NCBI GenBank assembly: GCA_018711305.1
Contig: DVIL01000038.1
Location: 1 to 64,000, forward strand
Direction: 5' to 3'
Length of the DNA stretch: 64,000 nucleotides
DNA from: Candidatus Coprenecus stercorigallinarum
GTDB lineage: Bacteria > Bacteroidota > Bacteroidia > Bacteroidales > UBA932
Under the pieces are notes generated by a model. The model did no database searches. It worked only from the letters and a program-made list of their open reading frames with translations, and was not told the DNA's origin. Shown one piece after another: positions 38,421 to 48,536 of the stretch. The translations under genes were made by a program, and so were the position numbers. Positions within the stretch are counted from its first letter, which is position 1. Each line of letters begins with the position of its first letter.

Positions 38421-39734
38421 TTTTTAATATTGTGTGCTGCATTTGTGGCTGGTTCCGGGTCTGTCAGTGTGGCTGCCCAGGAAGTGGATGTGCTTACTGT
38501 TGTGGATGAGCTGATAGGACGGTATGATTATTCAGGTGCACTTGATAAAATCAATGGTCTGATAACAGTGGATGTGCAGGACTCTGTGGCTGTGGCTTCA
38601 TTGCCCGAGGGAGAAAGGGCAGTGCAGAGGGAGTTGCAGAAGAGAAAGGCCCAGTGTCTGAAGAAACTCTACAACTATGAAGGGGCTGTCGAAGCTTTTG
38701 GTGCGGTTCTCGCCTTGGACAGCAAGGCAAATCCGGTGCCGGTGCTGGCGGAGATAGCCGACTGCAATATCCAGCAGGGCAATCTGACCGAAGCGCTCAA
38801 TCTTTACGGTCTGATCACCGTTATGGACCCGGCCAATCTTTATTTCAGGATGCAGAAGACAGTACTGTACTACTATTGCGGGATGTACGAGGACTGCATA
38901 GCCGGTGCGGAGTCCGTGATGGCCGTGGAGAGCATTCCGGCAATGGTTTCGCTCGCGGGAGACAGCTGGAACATGCTCGGGCAGCCTGATTCGGCTTTGG
39001 TGTGTTACCGTGAGGCTCTGGAATTCAATCCGTACGATGAGAATCTCATCGACAAGATCTCCGGCATCCTTCTGGATAAAAAGGAGTATGGAGTCCTGAT
39101 GGAGATAACGAACCGGTATCTGGAGAGGGATTCTTCTTTTCAGGTTCTCGGGATTCAGGGGATGACTTATTATATGCGGAAGCAGTATCCGGAGTCACTG
39201 AGGATTTTCGAGCGGATGAGGGCGCTCGGGGATTCGACCTACAGTACGAATTTCTATTTGGGCCTGAATTATTTGGAGACGGACCTGCTTAAGGCCCTGT
39301 ATGCTTTCGAGGATGCTTACAAGGCGGATTCTACGAATATCGAAGGTGTATATCAGTATGCATGTATTTTGGGCCGGGTGACAAGGAGGGACTCATTGAC
39401 CCGCAGTATGTTCGACAAGGCCATCGGCATGATGCAGCCTGATCCTAAAGTCATGTACCGTTTTTACTCGGCATACGGGGACTGGCTGCTCAGGAAGGAA
39501 CGTTTCGCGGAGGCGCGTGACAGATACCTGGATGCCAGGAGCTACATGCCGGAGCAGCTGACAGTGCTGCCTTCCCTCGGTTTCTGTTACGAGCGTCTGG
39601 ATGACTGGAAGAATGCTGCGAAATATTACCGGGAGTTCATGGACCGCACTGAAAACAAGGAGAGCGATGTCTATGAATTTACCAAAGAGGCACTCGATTA
39701 TGTCAACGGCAAGCTCTTCATGATGGAAGAGTAG
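38406..39734 (+). CDS. TPR-repeat protein with signal peptide
   Basis: 442 aa; repeated TPR-like helices, e.g. 'GDSWNMLGQPDSALVCYREALEFNPYD'. Confidence 0.85.
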   Translation: MRCFKFLILCAAFVAGSGSVSVAAQEVDVLTVVDELIGRYDYSGALDKINGLITVDVQDSVAVASLPEGERAVQRELQKRKAQCLKKLYNYEGAVEAFGAVLALDSKANPVPVLAEIADCNIQQGNLTEALNLYGLITVMDPANLYFRMQKTVLYYYCGMYEDCIAGAESVMAVESIPAMVSLAGDSWNMLGQPDSALVCYREALEFNPYDENLIDKISGILLDKKEYGVLMEITNRYLERDSSFQVLGIQGMTYYMRKQYPESLRIFERMRALGDSTYSTNFYLGLNYLETDLLKALYAFEDAYKADSTNIEGVYQYACILGRVTRRDSLTRSMFDKAIGMMQPDPKVMYRFYSAYGDWLLRKERFAEARDRYLDARSYMPEQLTVLPSLGFCYERLDDWKNAAKYYREFMDRTENKESDVYEFTKEALDYVNGKLFMMEE

Positions 39735-39752
39735 GCGGTGGTGCAGTCTGTC

Positions 39753-41961
39753 TTAATTGGCCACTTCCGACAGGAATTTGATGCGTACCAGACGTATTTC
39801 CTCTTCCTGATAGTCAGGGCCGAGAGCCTTTTTGGCTTCCTCTACAGAGTCTGACTCGGCTTCTTCCTTGAAGTAGTCGTAGATGTCTTCTACCTTGTCC
39901 TCGTCTACTGTCTGCTCGATGTAGTAGTCCAGGTCGATACGGGTGCCGGCAGCGACAATGGCCTCGATTTCGTCCAGAACCTCCATGATATCCATGTTCT
40001 TGGCTTCTGCAATGTCCTCGAGCGGGACTTTCCGGTCGATGTTCTGGATTATGTATACCTTGTTGGCCGACTTGTTGACCAGCGACTTTACAACAATGTC
40101 CTCGGGACGCTGGATCTCGTTCTCCTCCACATATTTTGCTATCAGCTTGATGAATTCACGGCCGAACTTGCGCGCCTTGCCTTCTCCCACGCCCTGGCAG
40201 TTCTTCAGCTCGTCGAGGGTGATGGGGTAGTGGATCGACATATCCTCCAGAGACGGGTCGGAGAATATGACAAAGGCCGGCAGCTTGAGTTTGCGGGACA
40301 TGTCCTTGCGGAGGTCTTTAAGCATGGAGTACAGAGCGGGATCGCCGACTCCGCCGCCGTGACGGACAGCCGCTGCTGCTGCGCTTTCCTCTTCATCCTC
40401 TTCGTCTCCGTCAGCGAATTCCCTGTCTTCACTCAGAAGAAGCTCGTGCGGGGCTGCAAGGAACGCACGTCCCTCATCAGTGATGGATATCAGGCCGTAC
40501 TGCTCTATATCCTTGTGCAGCAGATGGAGGATAACGCCCTGGCGGATTACGGCTATCCAGAACTTGACCCCTTTGTCCCTGCCCATGCCGAAAAATTCGC
40601 TTTCATGATGGTTGTACGATTTGATTATGGAGTTGGTTTCCCCGGAGAGGATGTTCGCCAGATGGTCAGTCCTGAAATTCTCCTTCATTGAGGCGACGAG
40701 CTCCAGGACGAGAGCCATTTCCTCCTGTCCGTCAAATGTCTTCTTGGGATTCAGGCAGTTGTCGCAGTTTCCGCAATTTTCTTCCGGATAGTCTTCCCCG
40801 AAATAGTTGAGCAGTATCTTGCGGCGGCAGCGGTTGGACTCGGCATAGGCAACGGTCTCCATCAGAAGCTGTTTGCCTATCTCCTGTTCGGACAAGGGCT
40901 TGCCCTGCATGAACTTTTCCAATTTGAGGATATCCTTGTAGCTGTAGAATGTGATGCATTTGCCTTCCTGTCCGTCCCTTCCTGCCCGTCCGGTCTCCTG
41001 ATAGTAGCCTTCAAGGCTCTTGGGAATGTCGTAGTGGATGACAAAGCGTACGTCCGGCTTGTCGATACCCATTCCGAAGGCAATGGTGGCCACTATCACA
41101 TCCACTTTTTCCATCAGGAACATGTCCTGGTTCTTGGCTCTGGTGGCGGCATCCATGCCGGCATGATAGGGCAGGGCCTTGATTCCGTTGACGGTGAGGA
41201 ATTCGGCAATCTCTTCGGTCTTCTTCCTGCTGAGGCAGTAAACGATGCCGGACTTGCCCGGATTCTCCTTGATGAACTTGATGAGCTCGCGGCGTACATT
41301 GACCTTGTCCCTCACCTCGTAGTAAAGGTTGGGGCGGTTGAAGGAACTTTTGAACACCTTTGCGTCCATCATGTTGAGGTTCTTCTGGATGTCGGCCTGC
41401 ACTTTAGGGGTTGCGGTTGCGGTAAGGGCAATGATCGGTGCGCTGCCGAGCTTGTCTACTATGCTGCGTATGTTGCGGTATTCAGGTCTGAAGTCATGGC
41501 CCCATTCGGAGATACAGTGAGCCTCGTCTATCGCATAGAAAGATATCCTGATCTGTTTGAGCAGGGCAACGGTATCCTCCTTTGTCAGGGACTCCGGCGC
41601 CACGTACAGCAGCTTTGTCACTCCTGACAGGAGGTCATCCTTCACTTCCTGTATCTGGCTTTTGTTGAGGGACGAGTTGAGGAAGTGCGCTACTCCCTCA
41701 GAACCGGCGACAAAGCCTCTGATGGCATCCACCTGGTTCTTCATCAGTGCGATAAGGGGTGAAACTACGATGGCGGTTCCTGGCATTACAAGGGCGGGCA
41801 ACTGGTAACATAATGATTTTCCGCCGCCTGTGGGCATGAGGACAAAGGCGTTGCCTCCCTCGATAAGATGCATCATTATTTTTTCCTGGTCTCCCTTGAA
41901 TGTGTCGAAACCGAAAAACTTCTTTAAATTGGAATGTAATTCTTCAGAACTAATCTTCATA
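39753..41961 (-). CDS. recQ: ATP-dependent DNA helicase RecQ
   Basis: 'VLMPTGGGKSLCYQLPALV', 'IDEAHCISEWGHDFRPEYR', 'QETGRAGRDG', Zn-binding Cys and HRDC region. Confidence 0.96.
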
Positions 41962-42017
41962 TTTATTACCTTTGCGCGTCTAAAATTACCGAAAAGTTCA
42001 GTTTCTTGCAAATTAAA

Positions 42018-42989
42018 ATGAAAAATATAACTGAAAAATTGAAGGGGTATGCGTCAGAGACCATTCTGGCCGAGGCACAGGCGCTCGATTCCCTGACAGA
42101 GGTGGTGGATGACAGTTTCGGAGAGGCAGTGGCGCTGATGGCTCAGTGCAGGGGCCGCATAGTGGTCTCGGGGGTGGGCAAGAGTGCGATAATAGCGCAG
42201 AAAATGGTGGCTACGCTTAATTCCACCGGAACACCCGCCCTCTTTCTCCATTCGGCGGATGCCGTGCATGGTGATATGGGCATGATAGGCAGGGACGACA
42301 TAGTGCTTTTCATATCCAAGAGCGGCAATACCGGTGAGATCAAGCGGCTGTTCCCCTTTATCAAGATGATGGGCAATACAGTGGTTTCGATAGTATCCTG
42401 CAGGGAGTCGTTTTTAGGAACGCATTCGGATTACCTGATCTGCGTCCCGGTCGGCAAGGAAGCCGGCCCTGACAATCTGGCTCCTACAACCAGTACAACC
42501 CTGCATCTGGTAGTGTGCGATGCAATCGCCATGGCCCTGTCACGGTACCGGAATTTCACCGCAGAGGATTTCGGACGCTTCCATCCGGGCGGTTCTCTCG
42601 GCAAGCGTCTGTACATGAGGGTAGATGATGTTTTCGACAGAACCAACAGGCCTTGGGTTTCAGAAGACGAGACTATCAAGAATGCCATTATCACCATTTC
42701 ATCCCACCGGCTCGGGGCCACGGTCGTACTGGGGTCGGGAGGCGAACTGAGAGGGATCATCACGGACGGGGATGTCAGGCGTATGGTGGAAAACGGCAAG
42801 GATATCAACACTCTCAGGGCAGGAGACATCATGTCCCGCTCGCCCAAGACAATAGACAAGGCCGCTCTGGCCGTGGATGCCCTTAGGCAGATGGAAGACA
42901 ACAAGATAACATCGCTGGTGGTGCTCGATTGCGGAGAGTATGCCGGCCTGATACATATTCACGATATAATGAGGGAGGGAATACAGTAA
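42018..42989 (+). CDS. kdsD: arabinose-5-phosphate isomerase (KpsF/GutQ) with tandem CBS domains
   Basis: 'GVGKSAIIAQKMVATLNSTGTPALFLHSADAVHGDMGMI'. Confidence 0.95.
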   Translation: MKNITEKLKGYASETILAEAQALDSLTEVVDDSFGEAVALMAQCRGRIVVSGVGKSAIIAQKMVATLNSTGTPALFLHSADAVHGDMGMIGRDDIVLFISKSGNTGEIKRLFPFIKMMGNTVVSIVSCRESFLGTHSDYLICVPVGKEAGPDNLAPTTSTTLHLVVCDAIAMALSRYRNFTAEDFGRFHPGGSLGKRLYMRVDDVFDRTNRPWVSEDETIKNAIITISSHRLGATVVLGSGGELRGIITDGDVRRMVENGKDINTLRAGDIMSRSPKTIDKAALAVDALRQMEDNKITSLVVLDCGEYAGLIHIHDIMREGIQ

Positions 42990-44020
42990 TGACAACATTC
43001 GATCCGGACAGTGTAGGTATAGCAAACGGCAATTTTTTCGGTCTTCCGTGTTCTGAAGAAGAGGCGGATACGGTATTGATACAGGTCCCGTGGGACGCGA
43101 CGGTGTCATACGGGAAGGGAACGGCCCTGGGACCGGCGGCCATGCTTGAAGCTTCGCTCCAGGTGGATCTGTACGATGAGAAAATACCGGGAGCGGCGGA
43201 CATGAAGGTATGGACCCTGCCGCAGGACAACGGAGTGGCCGGGCTCAATATGAAGGCGAGGTCCGTGGCGGAACAGGTTATCGCGGCCCTGGAATCGGGG
43301 GCGGATCCTGCATCCCAGGAGAGCGGATGCGCCGTGGTCAACGGGTACTCGCAGCGTCTGAATGAATATGTGGAGAAGACTGCGGAAAAATATCTGGCGC
43401 AGGGCAGGTATGTGGCAGTAATAGGAGGGGAGCACAGTGTCCCCTTCGGTCTGATAAAGGCTCTCTCGGAGCGCCATCCTGGAATTGGAATCCTGCATGT
43501 GGACGCACACTCCGATACACGTGCGGCTTACGAGGGTTTCAAGTATTCCCACGCATCGATCATGTACAATGTCATGTCCGGGCTGCCCGGGGTGAGTCGC
43601 ATCACACAGGTGGGTATCAGGGATTTCTGCTCGGCAGAGCACGCCCTCATCACCTCCTCTCCCCTCTTTGCCCCCTTTACCGATTTCCGCATCAAGGAGA
43701 TGCTTTTCAGCGGGACGCCATGGAACGGGATATGCGACAGGATAATATCGACCCTTCCCGATGAGGTTTACGTAAGTTTCGATATTGACGGCCTCACTCC
43801 GGAATACTGTCCCGGTACCGGAACCCCCGTCCCCGGCGGTCTGACATTTGCCGAAGCGGACTGGCTGCTGTACCGTCTGGCGGTTTCCGGGAAAAGGATT
43901 GTAGGTTTCGACCTGTGCGAGGTGGCTCCTGGCGGAAGCGGGGAATGGGATGCGAATGCCGGTGTACGCATGCTTTTCAAACTGTTGGTCTATTCCTCTT
44001 TTTCGATTAAGGAAAAATGA
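42989..44020 (+). CDS. agmatinase/arginase (ureohydrolase) family
   Basis: 'GGEHSVPFG', 'LHVDAHSDTR', 'SFDIDGLTPEYCPGTGTPVPGG'; start ATG overlaps kdsD stop by 1 nt. Confidence 0.9.
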   Translation: MTTFDPDSVGIANGNFFGLPCSEEEADTVLIQVPWDATVSYGKGTALGPAAMLEASLQVDLYDEKIPGAADMKVWTLPQDNGVAGLNMKARSVAEQVIAALESGADPASQESGCAVVNGYSQRLNEYVEKTAEKYLAQGRYVAVIGGEHSVPFGLIKALSERHPGIGILHVDAHSDTRAAYEGFKYSHASIMYNVMSGLPGVSRITQVGIRDFCSAEHALITSSPLFAPFTDFRIKEMLFSGTPWNGICDRIISTLPDEVYVSFDIDGLTPEYCPGTGTPVPGGLTFAEADWLLYRLAVSGKRIVGFDLCEVAPGGSGEWDANAGVRMLFKLLVYSSFSIKEK

Positions 44021-44070
44021 CTATATTTGAAAGTTTGATAGGATAATCTAAAACAAACCTATAAATAACA

Positions 44071-45306
44071 GTGATGAATCCCAAAATGTATGTGCTACGC
44101 AGACGAGTTCTGCTCGAAAAGATCCTCCATAGCAGTATGACTGGAGGAGTGCTTCTTCTGTTCTGCGCGGTAGTTGCCGTCATGGCGGCAAATATCCCCG
44201 CGCTGAACTGGCTGCATGAGTTCTGGGACATCAGTTTCGGTTTTACTTTCGGTAATTTTATTTTTGACATGCCTGTCCGTCAGTGGGTCGATGACGTACT
44301 GATGGCGGTATTTTTCTTCTCGGTAGGTCTCGAGATCAAGCGGGAACTGCTGGTGGGCGAGCTGTCCACCATGAAAAAGGCAATGCTTCCCATGTTCGCC
44401 GCTCTCGGCGGTATGGTGTTCCCTGCCCTGATCTACACCTGCTTCAATGCCGGTACACCCTCTGCCGGAGGATGGGGTATCCCTATGGCGACGGACATCG
44501 CTTTTGCCATAGGCGTGCTTTCCTTGCTCGGCAAACGGTGCCCGGCGGGACTCAAGGTGCTGCTGGTAGCCCTTGCCGTCGTGGATGATATCGGTGCGAT
44601 CATCGTCCTGGCGATATTCTACCCCGCCCATGAGATACACCTGATGTACCTGCTTTATGCGGCGCTGACCGTAGCCGTACTGGTACTTATCAACAGGGCC
44701 GGGATACGGAGCCTGCTTTTGTACCTTGTATTAGGTATCGTTCTCTTCATCTTCGTATTCCGTTCGGGCATACATGCCACTATAGCCGGAGTCATCCTTG
44801 CCATGACCATTCCGGCCAAGACCTCGAAAGGGGACATCAGGGCCTTTACCGGACCGGATTCTCCGCTCGGGCATCTGGAATCAGCCCTCCATCCTTGGGT
44901 CAATTATCTTATTATGCCTATATTTGCGCTCGCAAATGCAGGAGTGGTGATAGACTCGTCAGCGCTTGGAAACGGCGCTATGCCGGCAGTCATCCCCGGA
45001 GTGTTTTTCGGACTGCTGATAGGCAAGCCTTTGGGAATCTTCGTGTTCAGCTGGCTTGCAGTAAGGCTCGGGCTGGCCAGCAGGCCTGAGGGAACGAAAT
45101 GGGTACAGGTTCTGGCACTTGGAATACTGGGCGGAATCGGATTCACGATGTCGATATTCATCGACAACCTGGCGTTCTCCGATCCGTTCCTGATCAATGC
45201 CGGCAAGCTTGCCATTCTCGCCACATCCTTCCTGGCGGCCTGCCTTGGAATTGCGGCATTATATTTGACAACAGGAGAAAAGAACAAAACAAACATAAGT
45301 ATTTGA
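44071..45306 (+). CDS. nhaA: Na+/H+ antiporter NhaA
   Basis: 'FFFSVGLEIKRELLVGEL', 'MATDIAFAIGVLSLLG', 'ALAVVDDIGAIIVLA'. Confidence 0.97.
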   Translation: MMNPKMYVLRRRVLLEKILHSSMTGGVLLLFCAVVAVMAANIPALNWLHEFWDISFGFTFGNFIFDMPVRQWVDDVLMAVFFFSVGLEIKRELLVGELSTMKKAMLPMFAALGGMVFPALIYTCFNAGTPSAGGWGIPMATDIAFAIGVLSLLGKRCPAGLKVLLVALAVVDDIGAIIVLAIFYPAHEIHLMYLLYAALTVAVLVLINRAGIRSLLLYLVLGIVLFIFVFRSGIHATIAGVILAMTIPAKTSKGDIRAFTGPDSPLGHLESALHPWVNYLIMPIFALANAGVVIDSSALGNGAMPAVIPGVFFGLLIGKPLGIFVFSWLAVRLGLASRPEGTKWVQVLALGILGGIGFTMSIFIDNLAFSDPFLINAGKLAILATSFLAACLGIAALYLTTGEKNKTNISI

Positions 45307-45309
45307 AAA

Positions 45310-46032
45310 ATGAAAAGAACTGTAATCGTAACCGTTGCCGCAGCTGCGGCAGTACTCGCATTCTCATCCTGTGCGGGAACGTACCAGAAAGGAAACAGAA
45401 TGCCGGACATCACATCGTCCCAGATTGATACCGTAAGCTATGCCCTCGGTATGTACTATGGCAAAATGCTGACCTCTTCACCTTTTGGCGAAATCGACCT
45501 CGGCCAGCTCCAGAAAGGCTTCAGTGACGTGCTGAATGGCAAGGAAACCAAACTCGATGAAAACAGAATAGGCAATATCATCCAGACCCATCTGATGGCG
45601 CAGCAGGTCTATGAGGCTACCCGCAACCAGGAGAAAGGTGAGGAGTTCCTCGCTGCCAATAAAGAGAAAGAAGGAGTTGTGGAGACCGAATCAGGACTGC
45701 AGTACAAAATAGAGGTCGAGGGAACCGGTATCTCTCCCGAGCTCACAGATACAGTGGAGGTCAACTATGAGGGCCGCCTCATCGACGGAACCGTGTTCGA
45801 CTCTTCCTATGAGAGAGGCGAGAGCATCAAGTTTCCCCTCAACGGCGTGATCAAGGGATGGGGCGAAGGCCTTACCTATGCCAAGGAAGGAGGACGTATC
45901 CAGCTTTACATACCTTCGGACTTGGGTTATGGCCAGCGCGGTACAGGCCCCATTCCGGCCAACAGCACACTGATATTCGATGTGGAGCTGATCAAGGTCT
46001 ATAAGGCTGCCGACAAGGAAGAAAAAAAGTAA
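45310..46032 (+). CDS. FKBP-type peptidyl-prolyl isomerase lipoprotein
   Basis: 'FSSCAG' lipobox; 'VEVNYEGRLIDGTVFDSSYERGE'. Confidence 0.95.
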   Translation: MKRTVIVTVAAAAAVLAFSSCAGTYQKGNRMPDITSSQIDTVSYALGMYYGKMLTSSPFGEIDLGQLQKGFSDVLNGKETKLDENRIGNIIQTHLMAQQVYEATRNQEKGEEFLAANKEKEGVVETESGLQYKIEVEGTGISPELTDTVEVNYEGRLIDGTVFDSSYERGESIKFPLNGVIKGWGEGLTYAKEGGRIQLYIPSDLGYGQRGTGPIPANSTLIFDVELIKVYKAADKEEKK

Positions 46033-46047
46033 TCTGTCTGTAAAAGA

Positions 46048-48273
46048 ATGAGTAAGAGGAGTATAATCGTCTGCACCGTAGTGGCGGTGCTGCTGCTTGC
46101 AGGCATAGGGTATCTTTTCTGCTCCCTGTTTTTCGGGGACAGCGGGGAGGCCGTCAGAACAGACCGGCTCACTGATGGCGTGGAGGCTGTGCCCTCCGAT
46201 GCCGTATTCCTCTTCGAGGCCGGCTCTTTTTCAGATATCGTGAATATGACGGACGAGGGGAGTGCACTGGGCAGGCTGCTCGGGTGCATTCCCGAATCCG
46301 CCTACGGCTGGGAGGCTGCCCTCTCCATGCACTATTCGAGCAAGAATGCCGTGTCTCCGCTCATTGTCCTGTCGCTGCCTGAAGACGAGGACGCAGCGGC
46401 GTTCATGGACAGGGTGCTTGACAAATGCGCAGGGACTGTCGAAAAGCGGTATGGCCAACAGACAGTGTACAAGGCGGCCGTACCTGACGCGTCTTTTGCC
46501 CTTTACGGCCATTTTCTGGTGGCGAGTCCTTCTCTTGTCATAGTGGAGGCGTCCCTGCGGCATCTGGATAACGGCACGTCCGTCAAGGACCAGCCGCTGT
46601 ATTCAAGGATATCCGGAGTCACGTCCGACAGGGGCGTGCTGCATGTGAGCTTCGCAAATCTCGGCAAGCTTTTCTCCGGGGCGGCAGCCCGTGACTATGT
46701 CCGTTATGCATCGTTTTTCCAGAGTTTTGCTGACTGGGGCGCATTCGGGATGGGAGACGGAGATTCGCCCGTGACATTCAACGGCCGGGTGATGAGTGTC
46801 CTTTCCGGAGAGCGTTTTTCGGATGTGCTGCTTACCCAGCGCGGCCGCAGGCCGGAGGTTTATTCCGTTGTCCCGTACAACGCGTCCTATGTGATAACCC
46901 TCCCACTGACGTCTTTCGGGGATTATATCAATGCCTATACCGCCTATATTGCCGCTGACGGGCGCAAGAAAGATTATGATTACATCAATGCCTCCCTTCC
47001 CGGCGATGTGTCGTCAAAGGCATTCGCAGAGTCTCTGAAGCTGGGCGAGGTGGCAGTGTTCTCCCTGGATACGGACGGTGGACGGAAAATACTTGCGCTC
47101 AAATGCGGGGACCTGACGCCTTTGGGAGGCACACCGTCATCGGTACAGGATTTCCGTTTCAAGGGTTATATTCCGTCCCTCCTCGGGAATGTATTCAGAC
47201 CGTCATCTGAGGAATGTTTCTGCGTGTCCGGCAACTGGGTGCTCATCGGGGGTAGGGAAGAAATAACCGGGCTCCATAGCCAGCTCGTTTCCGGACAGAT
47301 GTTCACGCTTGAAGACTATCTTTCCCAGACTCCGGCTGCCGGGGAACTGCGTGAGATATCGGCCCTGTCCATAATGATCAATGCCGGCCGCTACGGGGCT
47401 CGCATGGCGGAATACTTCAAGGAGCCGTATTCGAAGACTGTGGCAGGAATGACCGGCTCCAGGAACTTTGAATTTGCCGTTCTCAATATGTGTAAGGTGG
47501 GGGATGTGCTCGGTGTCCGGACTTCGATATACAGCGAGGACCTGGCGAGTCTGCCCCAGCCGTCAGGAGTGGAGGACGGTCAGGTACAGGCAGTGGTCGA
47601 GGACATACCCGTTGCGGTGCCCGGCGGACCGTTCAAGGTCAGGAATTTCATCGACGGATCCGACAACTGGCTGGAGCAGCTGTCAAATTACGACATCCGT
47701 CTGCTCAACAGTTCGCGCAGGCCGGTATGGACTGTCAAATTCGACAAGCCTCTGTGCGGGACCGTCCGACAGATAGACTATCTGAAGAACGACAAGCTCC
47801 AGATGCTCTTCGGGGCCGGCGACAGGATCCATCTTCTGGACCGTCTGGGCAGGACAGTGGGACGTTTCCCTATCTCCCTCGGCAAAGATATTCTTCTTGG
47901 CCCTGATGTGTATGATTTCAAGGGGGACAGGAACTATACCCTGATGGTGCTGCACAAGGACAATACGGTCGTACAGTATGACATAGACGGCAGGAAAGTG
48001 CCGGGGTGGAATACAATCTCGCTCAATGAGAGGATAATGTCCCTCCCCGAGCGGATAGTGGTCGGCGACAGTACCTATTGGGCCGTGAGGACATCCTACC
48101 AGACTCTCCTGTATGATGCGCATGGCACGATATGTGCAGATTTCTCCAAGAAACACAAATTGAGAAAAGATACCGCAATAGAGCCTGTCTCGTCCCATGA
48201 GGTGGCTGTGACCACTTACGACGGGAGGGCGATGGTGCTGGACTTGAGTGACGGTTCTTTCAGAAAACGTTAG
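46048..48273 (+). CDS. large membrane-anchored protein of unknown function (DUF3352-like)
   Basis: 741 aa, N-terminal TM, no recognised catalytic motif. Confidence 0.6.
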   Translation: MSKRSIIVCTVVAVLLLAGIGYLFCSLFFGDSGEAVRTDRLTDGVEAVPSDAVFLFEAGSFSDIVNMTDEGSALGRLLGCIPESAYGWEAALSMHYSSKNAVSPLIVLSLPEDEDAAAFMDRVLDKCAGTVEKRYGQQTVYKAAVPDASFALYGHFLVASPSLVIVEASLRHLDNGTSVKDQPLYSRISGVTSDRGVLHVSFANLGKLFSGAAARDYVRYASFFQSFADWGAFGMGDGDSPVTFNGRVMSVLSGERFSDVLLTQRGRRPEVYSVVPYNASYVITLPLTSFGDYINAYTAYIAADGRKKDYDYINASLPGDVSSKAFAESLKLGEVAVFSLDTDGGRKILALKCGDLTPLGGTPSSVQDFRFKGYIPSLLGNVFRPSSEECFCVSGNWVLIGGREEITGLHSQLVSGQMFTLEDYLSQTPAAGELREISALSIMINAGRYGARMAEYFKEPYSKTVAGMTGSRNFEFAVLNMCKVGDVLGVRTSIYSEDLASLPQPSGVEDGQVQAVVEDIPVAVPGGPFKVRNFIDGSDNWLEQLSNYDIRLLNSSRRPVWTVKFDKPLCGTVRQIDYLKNDKLQMLFGAGDRIHLLDRLGRTVGRFPISLGKDILLGPDVYDFKGDRNYTLMVLHKDNTVVQYDIDGRKVPGWNTISLNERIMSLPERIVVGDSTYWAVRTSYQTLLYDAHGTICADFSKKHKLRKDTAIEPVSSHEVAVTTYDGRAMVLDLSDGSFRKR

Positions 48274-48282
48274 TAACAGATT

Positions 48283-48522
48283 ATGATTTTCAATATTTTC
48301 CTTTTTATCATATTCGGAGCACTGCTGCTGATAATCGGAGTGCCGCTCCTTCTTTACAGACTGCTGAAGGGGAGCAGGCCTTTTTCCGGTGTCAGACCGC
48401 GCAGGGGCAGGCGTGAGGGAGAGGTGACCGTCTCCGGGAAGGACGCCACAGCCGGAGAGAAGATCGTAGGGGACCATATAGGGGAATATGTGGACTACGA
48501 GGAAGTGGAGGAAAAGAAATAA
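48283..48522 (+). CDS. DUF4834-like small membrane protein
   Basis: 79 aa, N-terminal TM, basic then acidic tail. Confidence 0.65.
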   Translation: MIFNIFLFIIFGALLLIIGVPLLLYRLLKGSRPFSGVRPRRGRREGEVTVSGKDATAGEKIVGDHIGEYVDYEEVEEKK

Positions 48523-48536
48523 CATCAACTCACCAG